From assembly GCF_014930365.1 (NCBI RefSeq), contig NZ_JABXWI010000005.1, forward strand, positions 1 through 64,000: 64,000 nt of DNA. The letters are read 5' to 3'. A program made the position numbers and the translations under genes. Below the pieces are notes generated by a model, which worked only from the letters and a program-made list of their open reading frames with translations, was not told where the DNA came from and did no database searches. Shown here one piece after another: positions 32,001 through 40,944 of this stretch. How positions within the stretch are numbered: position 1 is the stretch's first letter; each line of letters opens with the position of its first letter. Source of the stretch: Streptomyces caniscabiei (GTDB lineage: Bacteria; Actinomycetota; Actinomycetes; Streptomycetales; Streptomycetaceae).

Positions 32001-33626
32001 CTAGTGCGCTCCGGTGCCCGTGAGGGAGCGGACCTCGAGCTCCGCGTACTTGGCCTCGTCGGGCTTCTCCTTGGACAGGACCGTGCCGAGGAAGCCCATG
32101 AGGAAGCCGAACGGGATGGAGATGATGCCCGGGTTCTTCAGCGGGAACCAGGCGAAGTCGACGTCCGGGAACATCGCCTTCGGGTCGCCGGAGACGACGG
32201 GCGAGAACAGCACCAGGCCGACGGCGACGATCAGACCGCCGTAGATCGACCACAGCGCGCCCTGGGTGGTGAACCGCTTCCAGAAGAGGCTGTAGAGGAT
32301 CGTGGGCAGGTTGGCGGAGGCCGCGACCGCGAAGGCGAGGGCGACCAGGCCGGCCACGTTCAGGTCGCGGGCGAGGGCGCCGAGACCGATGGAGACGATG
32401 CCGATGAAGACGGTCGCCCACCGGGCCGCGCGGACCTCCTCGGCGCCGGAGGCCTGTCCCTTGCGGATGACGTTGGCGTAGATGTCGTGCGCGAAGGACG
32501 ACGACGAGGCGAGGGTGAGGCCGGCGACCACGGCGAGGATCGTCGCGAAGGCCACCGCGGAGATGGTGGCGAGCAGGATCGCGCCCCAGGCCGAGTCGAT
32601 GCCGCCCAGGTGCAGGGCGAGCAGCGGGGCCGCGGTGTTGCCCGACGGGTTGGAGGCGATGATCTCGTCCTGGGAGATCAGCGCGGCGGCGCCGAAGCCG
32701 AGGGCGATGGTCATCAGGTAGAAGCCGCCGATGATGCCGATGGCCCAGTTCACGGACTTACGGGCGGCCTTGGCGTTGGGCACCGTGTAGAAGCGGATCA
32801 GGATGTGCGGCAGGCCGGCGGTGCCGAGGACCAGGGCGATGCCGAGGGAGATGAAGTCCAGCTTGGAGGTGCCGGTCGCGCCGTACTGGAGGCCGGGCTC
32901 CAGGAAGGCGGCGCCCTTGCCGCTGTTCTCGGCGGCGGTGCCGAGCAGATCGGAGATGTTGAAGTTGAACTTCAGCAGCACCAGGAACGTAATGAGGATC
33001 GTGCCGCCGATGAGGAGGACGGCCTTCACCATCTGGACCCAGGTGGTGCCCTTCATTCCGCCGATGGAGACGTAGACGATCATCAGGATGCCGACGAGGG
33101 CGACGATGAGGATCTTGCCCGCGTCGGAGGTGATGCCGAGGAGCAGCGAGACGAGGACGCCCGCGCCCGCCATCTGGGCCAGCAGGTAGAAGATCGACAC
33201 GACGATCGTGGAGGTGCCGGCGGCGGTGCGGACGGGGCGCTGGCGCATGCGGTACGCGAGCACGTCGCCCATGGTGTAGCGGCCGGAGTTCCGCAGGGGC
33301 TCGGCGACCAGGAGCAGGGCGACCAGCCAGGCGACCAGGAAGCCGATGGAGTAGAGGAAGCCGTCGTAGCCGAAGAGGGCGATGGCGCCCGCGATGCCGA
33401 GGAACGAGGCGGCGGACATGTAGTCGCCGGAGACCGCGAGGCCGTTCTGGAAGGCGCTGAACTGGCGGCCGCCCGCGTAGAAGTCGGCGGCGTCCTTGGT
33501 CTGGCGGCCGGCCCAGATGGTGATGCCCAGGGTCGCGAGGACGAACAGCGCGAAGAGGGTGATGATGAGCGGCCTGTGCTCGCTGGCCTCGTTGGCCGCG
33601 AGGATCGTCTGCGTTGCGGGGCTCAT
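32001..33626 (-). CDS. actP: Sodium:solute symporter, cation/acetate (ActP) type
   Basis: 541 aa with about 13 membrane segments. Motifs typical of the acetate branch of the sodium:solute symporter family include DFYAGGRQFSAFQNGLAVSGDYMSAASFLG and TAGLPHILIRFYTVPNAKAARKSV. It should import acetate or another short monocarboxylate. The ATG (MSPATQTILAANE) overlaps the stop of the upstream DUF485 gene, a pairing conserved for ActP (YjcH-ActP), which supports the substrate inference. The C-terminus is hydrophilic. Confidence 0.92.
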   Translation of the reverse strand: MSPATQTILAANEASEHRPLIITLFALFVLATLGITIWAGRQTKDAADFYAGGRQFSAFQNGLAVSGDYMSAASFLGIAGAIALFGYDGFLYSIGFLVAWLVALLLVAEPLRNSGRYTMGDVLAYRMRQRPVRTAAGTSTIVVSIFYLLAQMAGAGVLVSLLLGITSDAGKILIVALVGILMIVYVSIGGMKGTTWVQMVKAVLLIGGTILITFLVLLKFNFNISDLLGTAAENSGKGAAFLEPGLQYGATGTSKLDFISLGIALVLGTAGLPHILIRFYTVPNAKAARKSVNWAIGIIGGFYLMTIALGFGAAALISQDEIIASNPSGNTAAPLLALHLGGIDSAWGAILLATISAVAFATILAVVAGLTLASSSSFAHDIYANVIRKGQASGAEEVRAARWATVFIGIVSIGLGALARDLNVAGLVALAFAVAASANLPTILYSLFWKRFTTQGALWSIYGGLIVAVGLVLFSPVVSGDPKAMFPDVDFAWFPLKNPGIISIPFGFLMGFLGTVLSKEKPDEAKYAELEVRSLTGTGAH

Positions 33627-33979
33627 GCGCCGCCCTCCATCCGGGACTTGATCGCCTCGGCCTTGGGGTCGAGCTTCGCGGCGGCGTGCTTCGAGTACCA
33701 CCAGGCGATGAGGAACGTGGTGACGAACTGTGCGACGCCCAGGACGAAGGCGACGTTGATGTTGCCGAAGAGCTTGGTGCCCATGAAGTCGCCCGCGTAG
33801 TTGGAGAGCAGGACGTACAGCAGGTACCAGGCGATGAAGCCCACGGTCAGCGGGAAGGCGAACGAGCGGTAGGAGCGGCGCAGTTCGGCGAACTCGGCGC
33901 TCTCATGGACCGCGGCGAACTCCTCGGGTGAGGGGAGGTGATGCTCGGCCTTCGCTGGGGGCGGTGCGTCGGTTGCCAC
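33623..33979 (-). CDS. DUF485 membrane protein (ActP partner)
   Basis: 118 aa. A hydrophilic N-terminus is followed by the DUF485 core (LRRSYRSFAFPLTVGFIAWYLLYVLLSNYAGDFM) with two membrane helices (about residues 48-70 and 82-107). Its partner is the symporter encoded immediately downstream, with a 4-bp overlap of stop and start. The GTG (MATDAPPPAKAEHH) with GAGGAGA about 5 nt upstream is preferred; an upstream ATG at 34066 would add 29 low-complexity residues. Confidence 0.88.
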   Translation of the reverse strand: MATDAPPPAKAEHHLPSPEEFAAVHESAEFAELRRSYRSFAFPLTVGFIAWYLLYVLLSNYAGDFMGTKLFGNINVAFVLGVAQFVTTFLIAWWYSKHAAAKLDPKAEAIKSRMEGGA

Positions 33980-34456
33980 GGAGTCTCCTCGCGTCTCCGC
34001 CGCGTTCGCGACGGTGGATGGTGACCTCTTCGCCGTCGGATCGGGGGACGGACTGGGTGCGGACATGGGGTCGGTTCTGTTCCTTCGGTGACGGGCGCAC
34101 GATCGTGCTCGGGCTCCCTGCTCAACGTCACGGCGGGGCGCGAGGACCGGTTCAACCGTGCGTGTTTCTTTCGAAAACCGATTCGGAAACCGTGGCGGGG
34201 TCCGATGCGTGGCCGACTCCCGACCGACGCGTCGGCCGATCCGTGACGGCGCGTGGCCGAAGTGCGCCCGATGCGGAAATGGCCAGGAGATGCGGCGACT
34301 TCGAGGGTTACCCCTCTACTTCCGCCTCCCGCCCGTGAAGTCATTGCTGGCCGGCGACGACCAGAGATAGCTTCGAGCTGCACCACCAACGTCATGTACC
34401 TGCCCAGGCACACGTGTGTCTCGGGCCGGTTTCTTTGAGAATGATGTGGAGATCAC
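33980..34456. other. 477-bp divergent promoter region
   Basis: No gene is supported. It separates the DUF485-symporter operon (minus) from the first subtilase gene (plus) and holds three perfect short palindromes: GCACGATCGTGC (34098-34109), CCGACGCGTCGG (34224-34235) and CACACGTGTG (34409-34418). The last lies 40 bp before the subtilase ATG. No strong -35/-10 pair was identified. Confidence 0.5.
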
Positions 34457-35986
34457 ATGGCTCATCTGCGCTCCAGGCGACGGCTCGCCCTCGCGGTGCC
34501 GGTCGTCCTGTCGCTGACCGCCTCGCTCGGTTTCCTGCCGGGTGTCGCCTCGGCGGCCCCGTCCGCGGAGTCCACCGCCGCGACCGCGGAGGGCCCGAAC
34601 CTGTCGTACGTCGTGAACACCAAGACGGACAAGCGCACGATCGCCAAGGTGCAGAAGGCGATAGCCGAGGCCGGCGGCAAGACGGTGGTCACGTACGCCA
34701 AGATCGGCGTGATCGTGGTCCACTCGACCGACCCGGCCTTCGGTGCGAAGATCCGCGCGGTGCGTGGGGTGCAGTCCGCCGGTGCCACCCGGACCTCGCC
34801 ACTGACCCCCGCCGGTACGACGGACGTGGGCGCCGTCGACATGCTGACGGACGCGGAGGCCGCGAAGGTGAAGGCCGCCTCGGCGGACATCCCCGACGCC
34901 GAGCCCCTCGAGGCCGACCAGTGGGACCTGCGGGCGATCGGCGCCGACAAGGCCGCGAAGATCGACGACGGCAGCAGGAAGGTCACCGTCGCGGTGATCG
35001 ACACGGGCGTCGACGACACCCACCCGGACCTCACGGCGAACTTCTCCAAGTCCCAGTCCGCCAACTGCGACGGCGGTGTCGCGGACACCAGCGAGGGCGC
35101 CTGGCGGCCGTACACCGTGAACGACTACCACGGAACGCACGTCGCCGGTGAGATAGCCGCGGCCCGTGACGGCGTCGGCGTCGCCGGTGTCGCTCCGGGC
35201 GTGAAGGTCTCCAGCATCAACGTGACCGACCGGACCAGCGGTCTGTTCTACGCCGAGAGCGTCGTCTGCGCGTTCGTGTTCGCCGCCGACAAGGGCGTGG
35301 AGATCACGAACAACAGCTACTACGTCGACCCGTGGCTCTACAACTGTGTGGACGACCCGGACCAGGAAGCCATCGTCGACGCGGTGAACCGGGCCCAGAA
35401 GTACGCCACGAGGAAGGGCACCCTGCACCTGGCCTCGGCCGGCAACTCCAACCACGACCTCGCCTCCGACGCGATCCTGGACGCCTCCAGCCCCAACGAC
35501 ACCACGCCGGTCGAGCGCACCATCGACCCGAGCGAGTGCTTCGACGTCCCGACCCAGCTGCCGGGCATCGTCACGGTCAGCGCGACGGGCGTGAAGAACG
35601 AGAAGTCGTACTACTCCACGTACGGCAACGGCGTCATCGACATCGCCGCGCCGGGCGGCGACGCCCGCTACCAGATCCCGGACACGCCGTCGAAGAACGG
35701 CCGCATCCTGTCCACCATGCCGAACGGCGCCTACGGCTACCTCCAGGGCACCTCGATGGCGTCGCCGCACGCCGCCGGTGTCGCCGCGCTGCTGAAGTCC
35801 ACGCACCCGTGGGCGTCCCCGAAGCAGCTGCAGAAGCTGCTGAAGGCCCAGGCGGACGAGCAGGCCTGCCCGACGTCGTACGACCAGAACGGCGACGGCG
35901 TCCAGGACGCGGTTTGCGAAGGCAGCCCCAGCGTGAACGGTTTCTACGGGTTCGGCATCGTCAACGCCCTGAAGGCCGTCAAGTAA
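34457..35986 (+). CDS. Secreted S8 subtilase, copy 1
   Basis: 509 aa pre-pro-protease. A signal peptide (residues 1-33) is followed by an I9-type propeptide (about 48-112, SYVVNTKTDKRTI...). The peptidase domain has the triad Asp182 (VIDTGVDDTHPD), His225 (HGTHVAGEIAAA) and Ser434 (GTSMASPHAAGVAAL), with oxyanion Asn331. It is an extracellular endoprotease. The C-terminus holds a DQNGDGVQDAVC calcium-loop-like segment. GGAG upstream supports the ATG. A second subtilase with the same layout follows after 37 bp. Confidence 0.95.
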   Translation: MAHLRSRRRLALAVPVVLSLTASLGFLPGVASAAPSAESTAATAEGPNLSYVVNTKTDKRTIAKVQKAIAEAGGKTVVTYAKIGVIVVHSTDPAFGAKIRAVRGVQSAGATRTSPLTPAGTTDVGAVDMLTDAEAAKVKAASADIPDAEPLEADQWDLRAIGADKAAKIDDGSRKVTVAVIDTGVDDTHPDLTANFSKSQSANCDGGVADTSEGAWRPYTVNDYHGTHVAGEIAAARDGVGVAGVAPGVKVSSINVTDRTSGLFYAESVVCAFVFAADKGVEITNNSYYVDPWLYNCVDDPDQEAIVDAVNRAQKYATRKGTLHLASAGNSNHDLASDAILDASSPNDTTPVERTIDPSECFDVPTQLPGIVTVSATGVKNEKSYYSTYGNGVIDIAAPGGDARYQIPDTPSKNGRILSTMPNGAYGYLQGTSMASPHAAGVAALLKSTHPWASPKQLQKLLKAQADEQACPTSYDQNGDGVQDAVCEGSPSVNGFYGFGIVNALKAVK

Positions 35987-36023
35987 CCCGGTCGACGAGC
36001 AGCCACGACGAACTGGAGACAGC

Positions 36024-37556
36024 ATGACAGCGCCGCCTCTCGAGCGCTCCCGTCGTCTGACCGCGATCCCGCTGGGGATGGCCATGGCGACCGCGCTGGT
36101 CGTCGTACCGAACGTCACGGCCTCGGCGGCCGAGTCGTCCGGGTCGGTCGCGTCGGCCGGGCGGGCCGACGCGACCGGGCTCAGCTACGTCGTCAACGTG
36201 CGCGCGGGGCACGGGCCCTCCGCGCACGTGAAGAAGGCGATCGCTCAGGCCGGCGGCACGATCGTGACGTCGTACGACCGGATCGGTGTGGTCGTCGTCC
36301 ACTCCACGAATCCCGGCTTCGCCGCGGAGATCCGTGAGGTGCGCGGGGTCCAGTCGGCCGGTGCCACCCGCACCGCGCCGCTGCCCGCGCAGTCGACCAC
36401 CGACGTGGGCACCCCGAGGGTGCTGACCGCCGAGGAGATCGCGGACGTCGAGGCCGCGGACGGGCAGGACCCGCTGGAGCCGTTGCAGTGGGACCTGCCG
36501 GCCATCAAGGCCGACAAGGCCCACGAGGTGTCGCTCGGCAGCCGGGACGTCACGGTCGCCGTCATCGACACGGGGGTCGACGACACGCACCCGGACATCG
36601 CGCCGAACTTCGACCGCGACGCCTCCGTCAACTGTGTGACGGGCAAGCCCGACACCACCGACGGGGCCTGGCGGCCGGGGCCGACGGAGAGCGCGCACGG
36701 CACCCATGTGGCCGGGGAGATCGCCGCCGCGAAGAACGGCGTCGGTGTCACGGGTGTGGCGCCCGGGGTCAGGGTGTCCGGCATCAAGGTGTCCACCACC
36801 GCCGGCTTCTTCTACACGGAGGCCGTGGTCTGCGGCTTCATGTGGGCCGCCGAGCACGGGGTGGACGTCACCAACAACAGTTATTACACCGATCCCTGGT
36901 ACTTCAACTGCAAGCACGACCCGGACCAGAAGGCGCTGGTGGAGGCCCTCGGCCGGGCGACGAAGTACGCGGAGAGGAAGGGCGCGGTCAATGTCGCCGC
37001 GGCCGGCAACGAGAACTACGACCTCGCTGCCGACGAGATCACCGACCCGGTCTCCCCCAACGACTCGACCCCGTCGGACCGGGTGGTCGACCCGTCCGAG
37101 TGCCTCGACATCCCGACCCAGCTGCCGGGTGTCGTCACGGTCGCCTCCACCGGCGCCAAGGGCATCAAGTCGTCCTTCTCCAACCACGGTCTGGGCGTCG
37201 TCGACATCGCCGCACCCGGCGGCGACTCGACCCGCTTCCAGACCCCGGCCCCGCCCGCCACCAGCGGCCTGATCCTGGGCCCGCTGCCCGGCGGCACCTG
37301 GGGCTACATGGCCGGTACGTCGATGGCGTCGCCGCACGTCGCGGGCGTCGCCGCGCTCATCAAGTCGACCCATCCGCACGCCCCGGCCGCCCTGGTCAAG
37401 GCGCTGCTGTACGCCGAGGCCGACGCCACGCCCTGCACCGACCCGTACGACATCGACGGGGACGGCAAGGCCGACGCGGTCTGCGAGGGGCCGAAGAACT
37501 ACAACGGCTTCTACGGCTTCGGCACCGCGGACGCGCTGGACGCGGTGACCAGGTAG
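36024..37556 (+). CDS. Secreted S8 subtilase, copy 2
   Basis: 510 aa tandem paralogue of the upstream subtilase, with the same numbering of the triad: Asp182, His225, Ser433 and oxyanion Asn329. Signal peptide, I9-type propeptide (SYVVNVRAGHGPS) and terminal calcium-loop-like DIDGDGKADAVC are preserved. The 37-bp gap and CTGGAG ribosome-binding site suggest cotranscription. Loop sequences differ, for example around residues 200-222 and 405-425, which may give different substrate preference. A strong hairpin terminates the unit. Confidence 0.95.
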   Translation: MTAPPLERSRRLTAIPLGMAMATALVVVPNVTASAAESSGSVASAGRADATGLSYVVNVRAGHGPSAHVKKAIAQAGGTIVTSYDRIGVVVVHSTNPGFAAEIREVRGVQSAGATRTAPLPAQSTTDVGTPRVLTAEEIADVEAADGQDPLEPLQWDLPAIKADKAHEVSLGSRDVTVAVIDTGVDDTHPDIAPNFDRDASVNCVTGKPDTTDGAWRPGPTESAHGTHVAGEIAAAKNGVGVTGVAPGVRVSGIKVSTTAGFFYTEAVVCGFMWAAEHGVDVTNNSYYTDPWYFNCKHDPDQKALVEALGRATKYAERKGAVNVAAAGNENYDLAADEITDPVSPNDSTPSDRVVDPSECLDIPTQLPGVVTVASTGAKGIKSSFSNHGLGVVDIAAPGGDSTRFQTPAPPATSGLILGPLPGGTWGYMAGTSMASPHVAGVAALIKSTHPHAPAALVKALLYAEADATPCTDPYDIDGDGKADAVCEGPKNYNGFYGFGTADALDAVTR

Positions 37557-37573
37557 GGGTCTCCACGGAAGTC

Positions 37574-37602
37574 GGGCCGGGCGGTGGTACACCGCCCGGC
37601 CC
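37574..37602 (+). terminator. Terminator after the subtilase pair
   Basis: Perfect 13-bp stem (37574-37586 with 37590-37602), 3-nt loop, followed by TTTCGTTG. Confidence 0.88.
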
Positions 37603-37612
37603 TTTCGTTGCG

Positions 37613-37618
37613 TAGGTT
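37613..37618 (+). promoter_or_regulatory. Candidate -10 of a leaderless CoA-transferase transcript
   Basis: TAGGTT lies 6 nt before the ATG and immediately after the terminator hairpin; no Shine-Dalgarno sequence is present. Confidence 0.45.
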
Positions 37619-37624
37619 CGGATC

Positions 37625-39013
37625 ATGACTGACATGGATGATGTGTGGGCGGCCCTGGGCGGCGATCCCGCTCTGCTGCCGAGGGTCTCGACCGTCGTAC
37701 GCGGCGGGGTGCTCGACGCCCGGCTGCCGGTACGGGAGCTGGCGCGGACCTGCGTCGGGGTGTGCGCGCTGGCGGCGGCCGAACTGGGGGCGCGCCGGGC
37801 CGGGCTCGCCGAGGTCCCCCGGGTCCGGGTGGACGACGGGGCGGTCGGCACGGCCTTCGTGAGCGAACGTCATCTGCTGGTCGACGGGCGGGCGCCGGTC
37901 AACTTCGCGCCGCTGTCGCGGTTCTGGCGGACGGCGGACGGGTGGGTGCGGACGCACGCGAACTATCCGCATCACCGGGAGCGGCTGCTGTCCGTGCTGG
38001 GGGTGCGTGCCGATGAGCTGCCCGACGAGGCAGTGCCCGCCGTGGGACCGGCGCTCGCCGAACGGTCGTCCCTGGAGGTCGAGGAGGCCGTGTGCGCGGC
38101 CGGGGGGCTGGCGTTCGCCCTGCGGACGCCGAAGGAGTGGGCGGCGCACGAACAGGCGGCGGCCGTGCGGGAGCGTCCGCTGATCGAGTGGCGGCGGTGG
38201 GACGGCGCCGACGCGCCACGCGCGCGCGTGCTCGATGCCGGGGCGGAGGTGTCCGCGCCGGCCGCCGGGGTGCGCGTCCTGGACCTGACCCGGGTCATAG
38301 CGGGACCGGTGGCCACGCGGACGCTCGCCCTGCTGGGCGCGGACGTGCTGCGGATCGATCCGCCGGGGATGCCCGAGATCCTCGACCAGCACGCCGACAC
38401 GGGCTTCGGGAAGCGGTCGGCCACGCTCGATCTGGGTGCGGACCCCAGGGCCTTCGAGGCGCTGCTCGCCGAGGCGGACGTCGTCGTCACCGGGTACCGG
38501 CCCGGCGCGCTGGACCGGTTCGGGCTGTCGGCCGAGGCACTGGTCGAGCGCCGGCCCGGGCTGGTCGTGGCACAGCTCTCGGCGTGGGGCGCGTACGGCC
38601 CGTGGGCGGAGCGGCGGGGCTTCGACAGCCTGGTGCAGGTGGCCACCGGCATCGCGGCGGTCGAGGGTTCCGCGGAGCAGCCGGGCGCGCTGCCCGCGCA
38701 GGCGCTGGACCACGGGACGGGGTATCTGCTGGCGGCGGCCGTACTGCGGGCACTCACCGAGCGGGCGGACGGGGGCGGCGGCCGCGTCGTCCGGATGGCA
38801 CTCGCGCGTACGGCGGCCTGGTTGACGGACGGCGTCGAGCCCGGCCCCGGCGGGCACGCGGGCTACGACGGGCCGGAGGCGTGGCTCGCCGAGCGGGACA
38901 GCCCGCTGGGACGGCTGCGGTACGCGCGGTCGCCGGTCTCCTACGAGGGCGGACCGGGCGACTGGGCTCGGCCTCCGGGGCGTTGGGGCGCGGACGAGGC
39001 GCGCTGGCGGTGA
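37625..39013 (+). CDS. CaiB/BaiF (class III) CoA-transferase family protein
   Basis: 462 aa. The C-terminal half carries the class III signature VRVLDLTRVIAGPVATRTLALLGADVLRIDPP, then LDLGADPRAFEALLAEADVVVTGYRPGALDRFGL and QLSAWGAYGPWAERRGFDSLVQVATGIA. The first 200 residues form an extra domain lacking strong similarity that I recognise. It transfers CoA between organic acids; the substrate is unknown. The start ATG sits just after a terminator and a -10-like element. The next gene on the same strand encodes a CopD-type protein. Confidence 0.9.
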   Translation: MTDMDDVWAALGGDPALLPRVSTVVRGGVLDARLPVRELARTCVGVCALAAAELGARRAGLAEVPRVRVDDGAVGTAFVSERHLLVDGRAPVNFAPLSRFWRTADGWVRTHANYPHHRERLLSVLGVRADELPDEAVPAVGPALAERSSLEVEEAVCAAGGLAFALRTPKEWAAHEQAAAVRERPLIEWRRWDGADAPRARVLDAGAEVSAPAAGVRVLDLTRVIAGPVATRTLALLGADVLRIDPPGMPEILDQHADTGFGKRSATLDLGADPRAFEALLAEADVVVTGYRPGALDRFGLSAEALVERRPGLVVAQLSAWGAYGPWAERRGFDSLVQVATGIAAVEGSAEQPGALPAQALDHGTGYLLAAAVLRALTERADGGGGRVVRMALARTAAWLTDGVEPGPGGHAGYDGPEAWLAERDSPLGRLRYARSPVSYEGGPGDWARPPGRWGADEARWR

Positions 39014-39021
39014 GTCACCTC

Positions 39022-39072
39022 AAGCCCTGAACCGCCGGAAGCCCTGAACCATCGGAAGCCTCGAACCGTACG
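39022..39072 (+). repeat. Three 17-bp tandem repeats upstream of the CopD gene
   Basis: Three units (39022-39038, 39039-39055, 39056-39072) share AAGCC-TGAACC/TCGAACC with two to five differences. They lie between the CoA-transferase stop and the CopD-type start, 75 bp before the GTG. They could be operator iterons. Confidence 0.75.
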
Positions 39073-39147
39073 TATGGGCGGAATATCGAACTGCCAGTTG
39101 TTTTCCGGCACTTGCCCGGTTCTGGTACGACTGGTGAACTTTCCGGG

Positions 39148-40197
39148 GTGAGCCTGACGAGACGGACGACGGAGGAGACGGACGCCACGCACGCGGCGGG
39201 AGGGAAAGCCGACGGGCCCGAGGGGCGGGCCGGGGGCGAGGCCGGGCGGGCCGTCGTCGCCCTCGTCCTGGTGGCCGTGGCGGCGTTGATACCCCTGTTC
39301 GGCCCGCGGGTGGCGCTCGACGGCACGGGTGAGGCCGGGGCGCCCGGCGCCGGCGGGGTCGCCCTGCTGCGGACGGTACTGCTGGCGGCGCTGTGCGTGC
39401 CGGTCGGCGAGCTGTTCGTGGCCCGGCTGGCGCGACGGGTGCCCGGCGCTCCCGGGCAGGCGCCGCGCAGTTGGGCACCCTGGGCGGCGGGGGCCGGTTT
39501 CGTGGCCTCGCTCGGGCTGGCCTCGGTCGTGGCCACCGGCAATCTGGTGCCGGACTCCCCCGCCGACATGGACGTGGGCGGCCTCCACGAGACCCGGGAC
39601 GGCACGCTCGCCCTCGTGGAGGTCAACGCCTTCGCGGCGGCCGGTCTGCTGGCGCTGTCCCGGCGGCCCGCCGCCCAGGCGCTGCCCCTGGCCGCCGTCG
39701 TCGTCGCGGAGGCGCTGCGCGCCCACCCGAGCGCCGACCACCACGACCCGCTGGTCGGCACCGGTCTGACCCTGGTGCACCTGACGTGCGCGGCCCTGTG
39801 GGTAGGCGGACTGCTGCACGTGCTGCGGACCCTGCGCACGCACGCGTGGCGCTCGTCGGGGCCGGCCACCGCGTTGCTGGGCCGCTACGCGCGCGTGGCC
39901 GCCGCGCTGCTCGCCGCCGTCACCGCCAGCGGGGTGTGGAGCACACTGCGCCGGATGCCGCCGGGCACGGTGCTCGACCAGCTGACGGAAACGGCGTACG
40001 GGCGCGCCCTGTTCGCCAAGGTCGTGCTGGTGGCCGCCGTCGCCGTGCTGGCCCTCCGGGCGCGGCTCCGGCTGCGCCGCGCGGCCGACGACCCCCTCGG
40101 CGCCTGTGCTCCCGCGCGCGTGGAGGTGGTGCTGCTGGGCGCGGTCGTGGCGGTGTCGGCGCTGATGACGGCCCTGCCGCTGCCGATCCGCTGGTGA
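39148..40197 (+). CDS. CopD-domain membrane protein
   Basis: 349 aa with about eight hydrophobic segments. The C-terminal half contains the copper-resistance D signature (GLTLVHLTCAALWVGGLLHVL ... ALLGRYARVAAALLAAVTASGVWSTLRRM ... YGRALFAKVVLVAAVAVLALRARLRLRR). The HPSADHHD and VHLT His residues may bind copper. It may help import or handle copper for cuproenzymes such as cytochrome oxidase, assembled by SURF1-type factors encoded 3 kb away, but that link is inference. The start GTG (MSLTRRTTEETD) is chosen over a TTG further upstream. Confidence 0.85.
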   Translation: MSLTRRTTEETDATHAAGGKADGPEGRAGGEAGRAVVALVLVAVAALIPLFGPRVALDGTGEAGAPGAGGVALLRTVLLAALCVPVGELFVARLARRVPGAPGQAPRSWAPWAAGAGFVASLGLASVVATGNLVPDSPADMDVGGLHETRDGTLALVEVNAFAAAGLLALSRRPAAQALPLAAVVVAEALRAHPSADHHDPLVGTGLTLVHLTCAALWVGGLLHVLRTLRTHAWRSSGPATALLGRYARVAAALLAAVTASGVWSTLRRMPPGTVLDQLTETAYGRALFAKVVLVAAVAVLALRARLRLRRAADDPLGACAPARVEVVLLGAVVAVSALMTALPLPIRW

Positions 40198-40230
40198 GAG
40201 GGCGGGGGCAGGGCGGGAGGACCGCCCCGT

Positions 40231-40944
40231 TCACACCGTGGGCCGGGGCACCTCGTCCTCCGCCGGGGTGGACGGGGGACGCGCGCCGGAGGTGCCGAGG
40301 ACCCCTCGGGTCAGCAGGTACTGGGCCGCCAGGTAGGTGAGCATGATCCACAGGTCGGGGCGGGGCGGCTGCGGCCACTCGGCGACGCCGGTCGCGATGA
40401 GCATGTCCGACACCACGAAGAGCGCGCCGCCGAGCCCCGCAACGGGCCCGAGCCGGGCGGCGGCCCACGCCATCGTGGTCAACAGGGCGCTGTAGCAGGC
40501 GACGGGCAGCCGCAGCTCCGCCGGCAGACCGGGCCAGAGACCGACGACGGCGACGACCAGGGCGAGGGCGTACGCGACGCCGTACGCGACACCGGACGCC
40601 GCGCGGTACGTGGACTGTCCGGACCTGCCGGGTCCGGTGGGTCCGGTGGGTCTGGCGAACAGCACGAGGTAACAGACGTGGCCCGCCGCGAAGGAGCCCA
40701 TCCCGGCGAGGAAGGCCGGTTCGGCGTCGGAGAGGAGCATCACGTCGCCGCCCCAGCCGAACAGCAGCGCGGCGAGCAGCGGTCGGGGCGCGCCGCGCGT
40801 GTATGCGTACGCCGCGAGCAGGGGCATCAGCAGGGGCTTGGCGGCGAGGTGCCCCGCGTCGAAGCCGACGGCCAGGGAAGCGAGGTCGACGCCGGCGGCG
40901 ACCCCGAAGGCGACGAGGAGGGCGGTCCCTCTGTCCCGCCTCAC
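40231..40944 (-). CDS. YhhN/TMEM86-family lysoplasmalogenase
   Basis: 237 aa with about eight membrane helices. Family motifs include AAKPLLMPLLAAY, LLFGWGGDVMLLSD and GMGSFAAGHVCYLVLFAR; the two conserved Asp residues (GGDVMLLSD) are probable catalytic residues. Such enzymes cleave the vinyl-ether bond of lysoplasmalogens. The GTG overlaps the stop of the upstream sterol-desaturase-type gene (GTGA), so the two are coupled and both act on ether or hydroxylated membrane lipids, which makes a shared lipid pathway plausible. Confidence 0.88.
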   Translation of the reverse strand: MRRDRGTALLVAFGVAAGVDLASLAVGFDAGHLAAKPLLMPLLAAYAYTRGAPRPLLAALLFGWGGDVMLLSDAEPAFLAGMGSFAAGHVCYLVLFARPTGPTGPGRSGQSTYRAASGVAYGVAYALALVVAVVGLWPGLPAELRLPVACYSALLTTMAWAAARLGPVAGLGGALFVVSDMLIATGVAEWPQPPRPDLWIMLTYLAAQYLLTRGVLGTSGARPPSTPAEDEVPRPTV

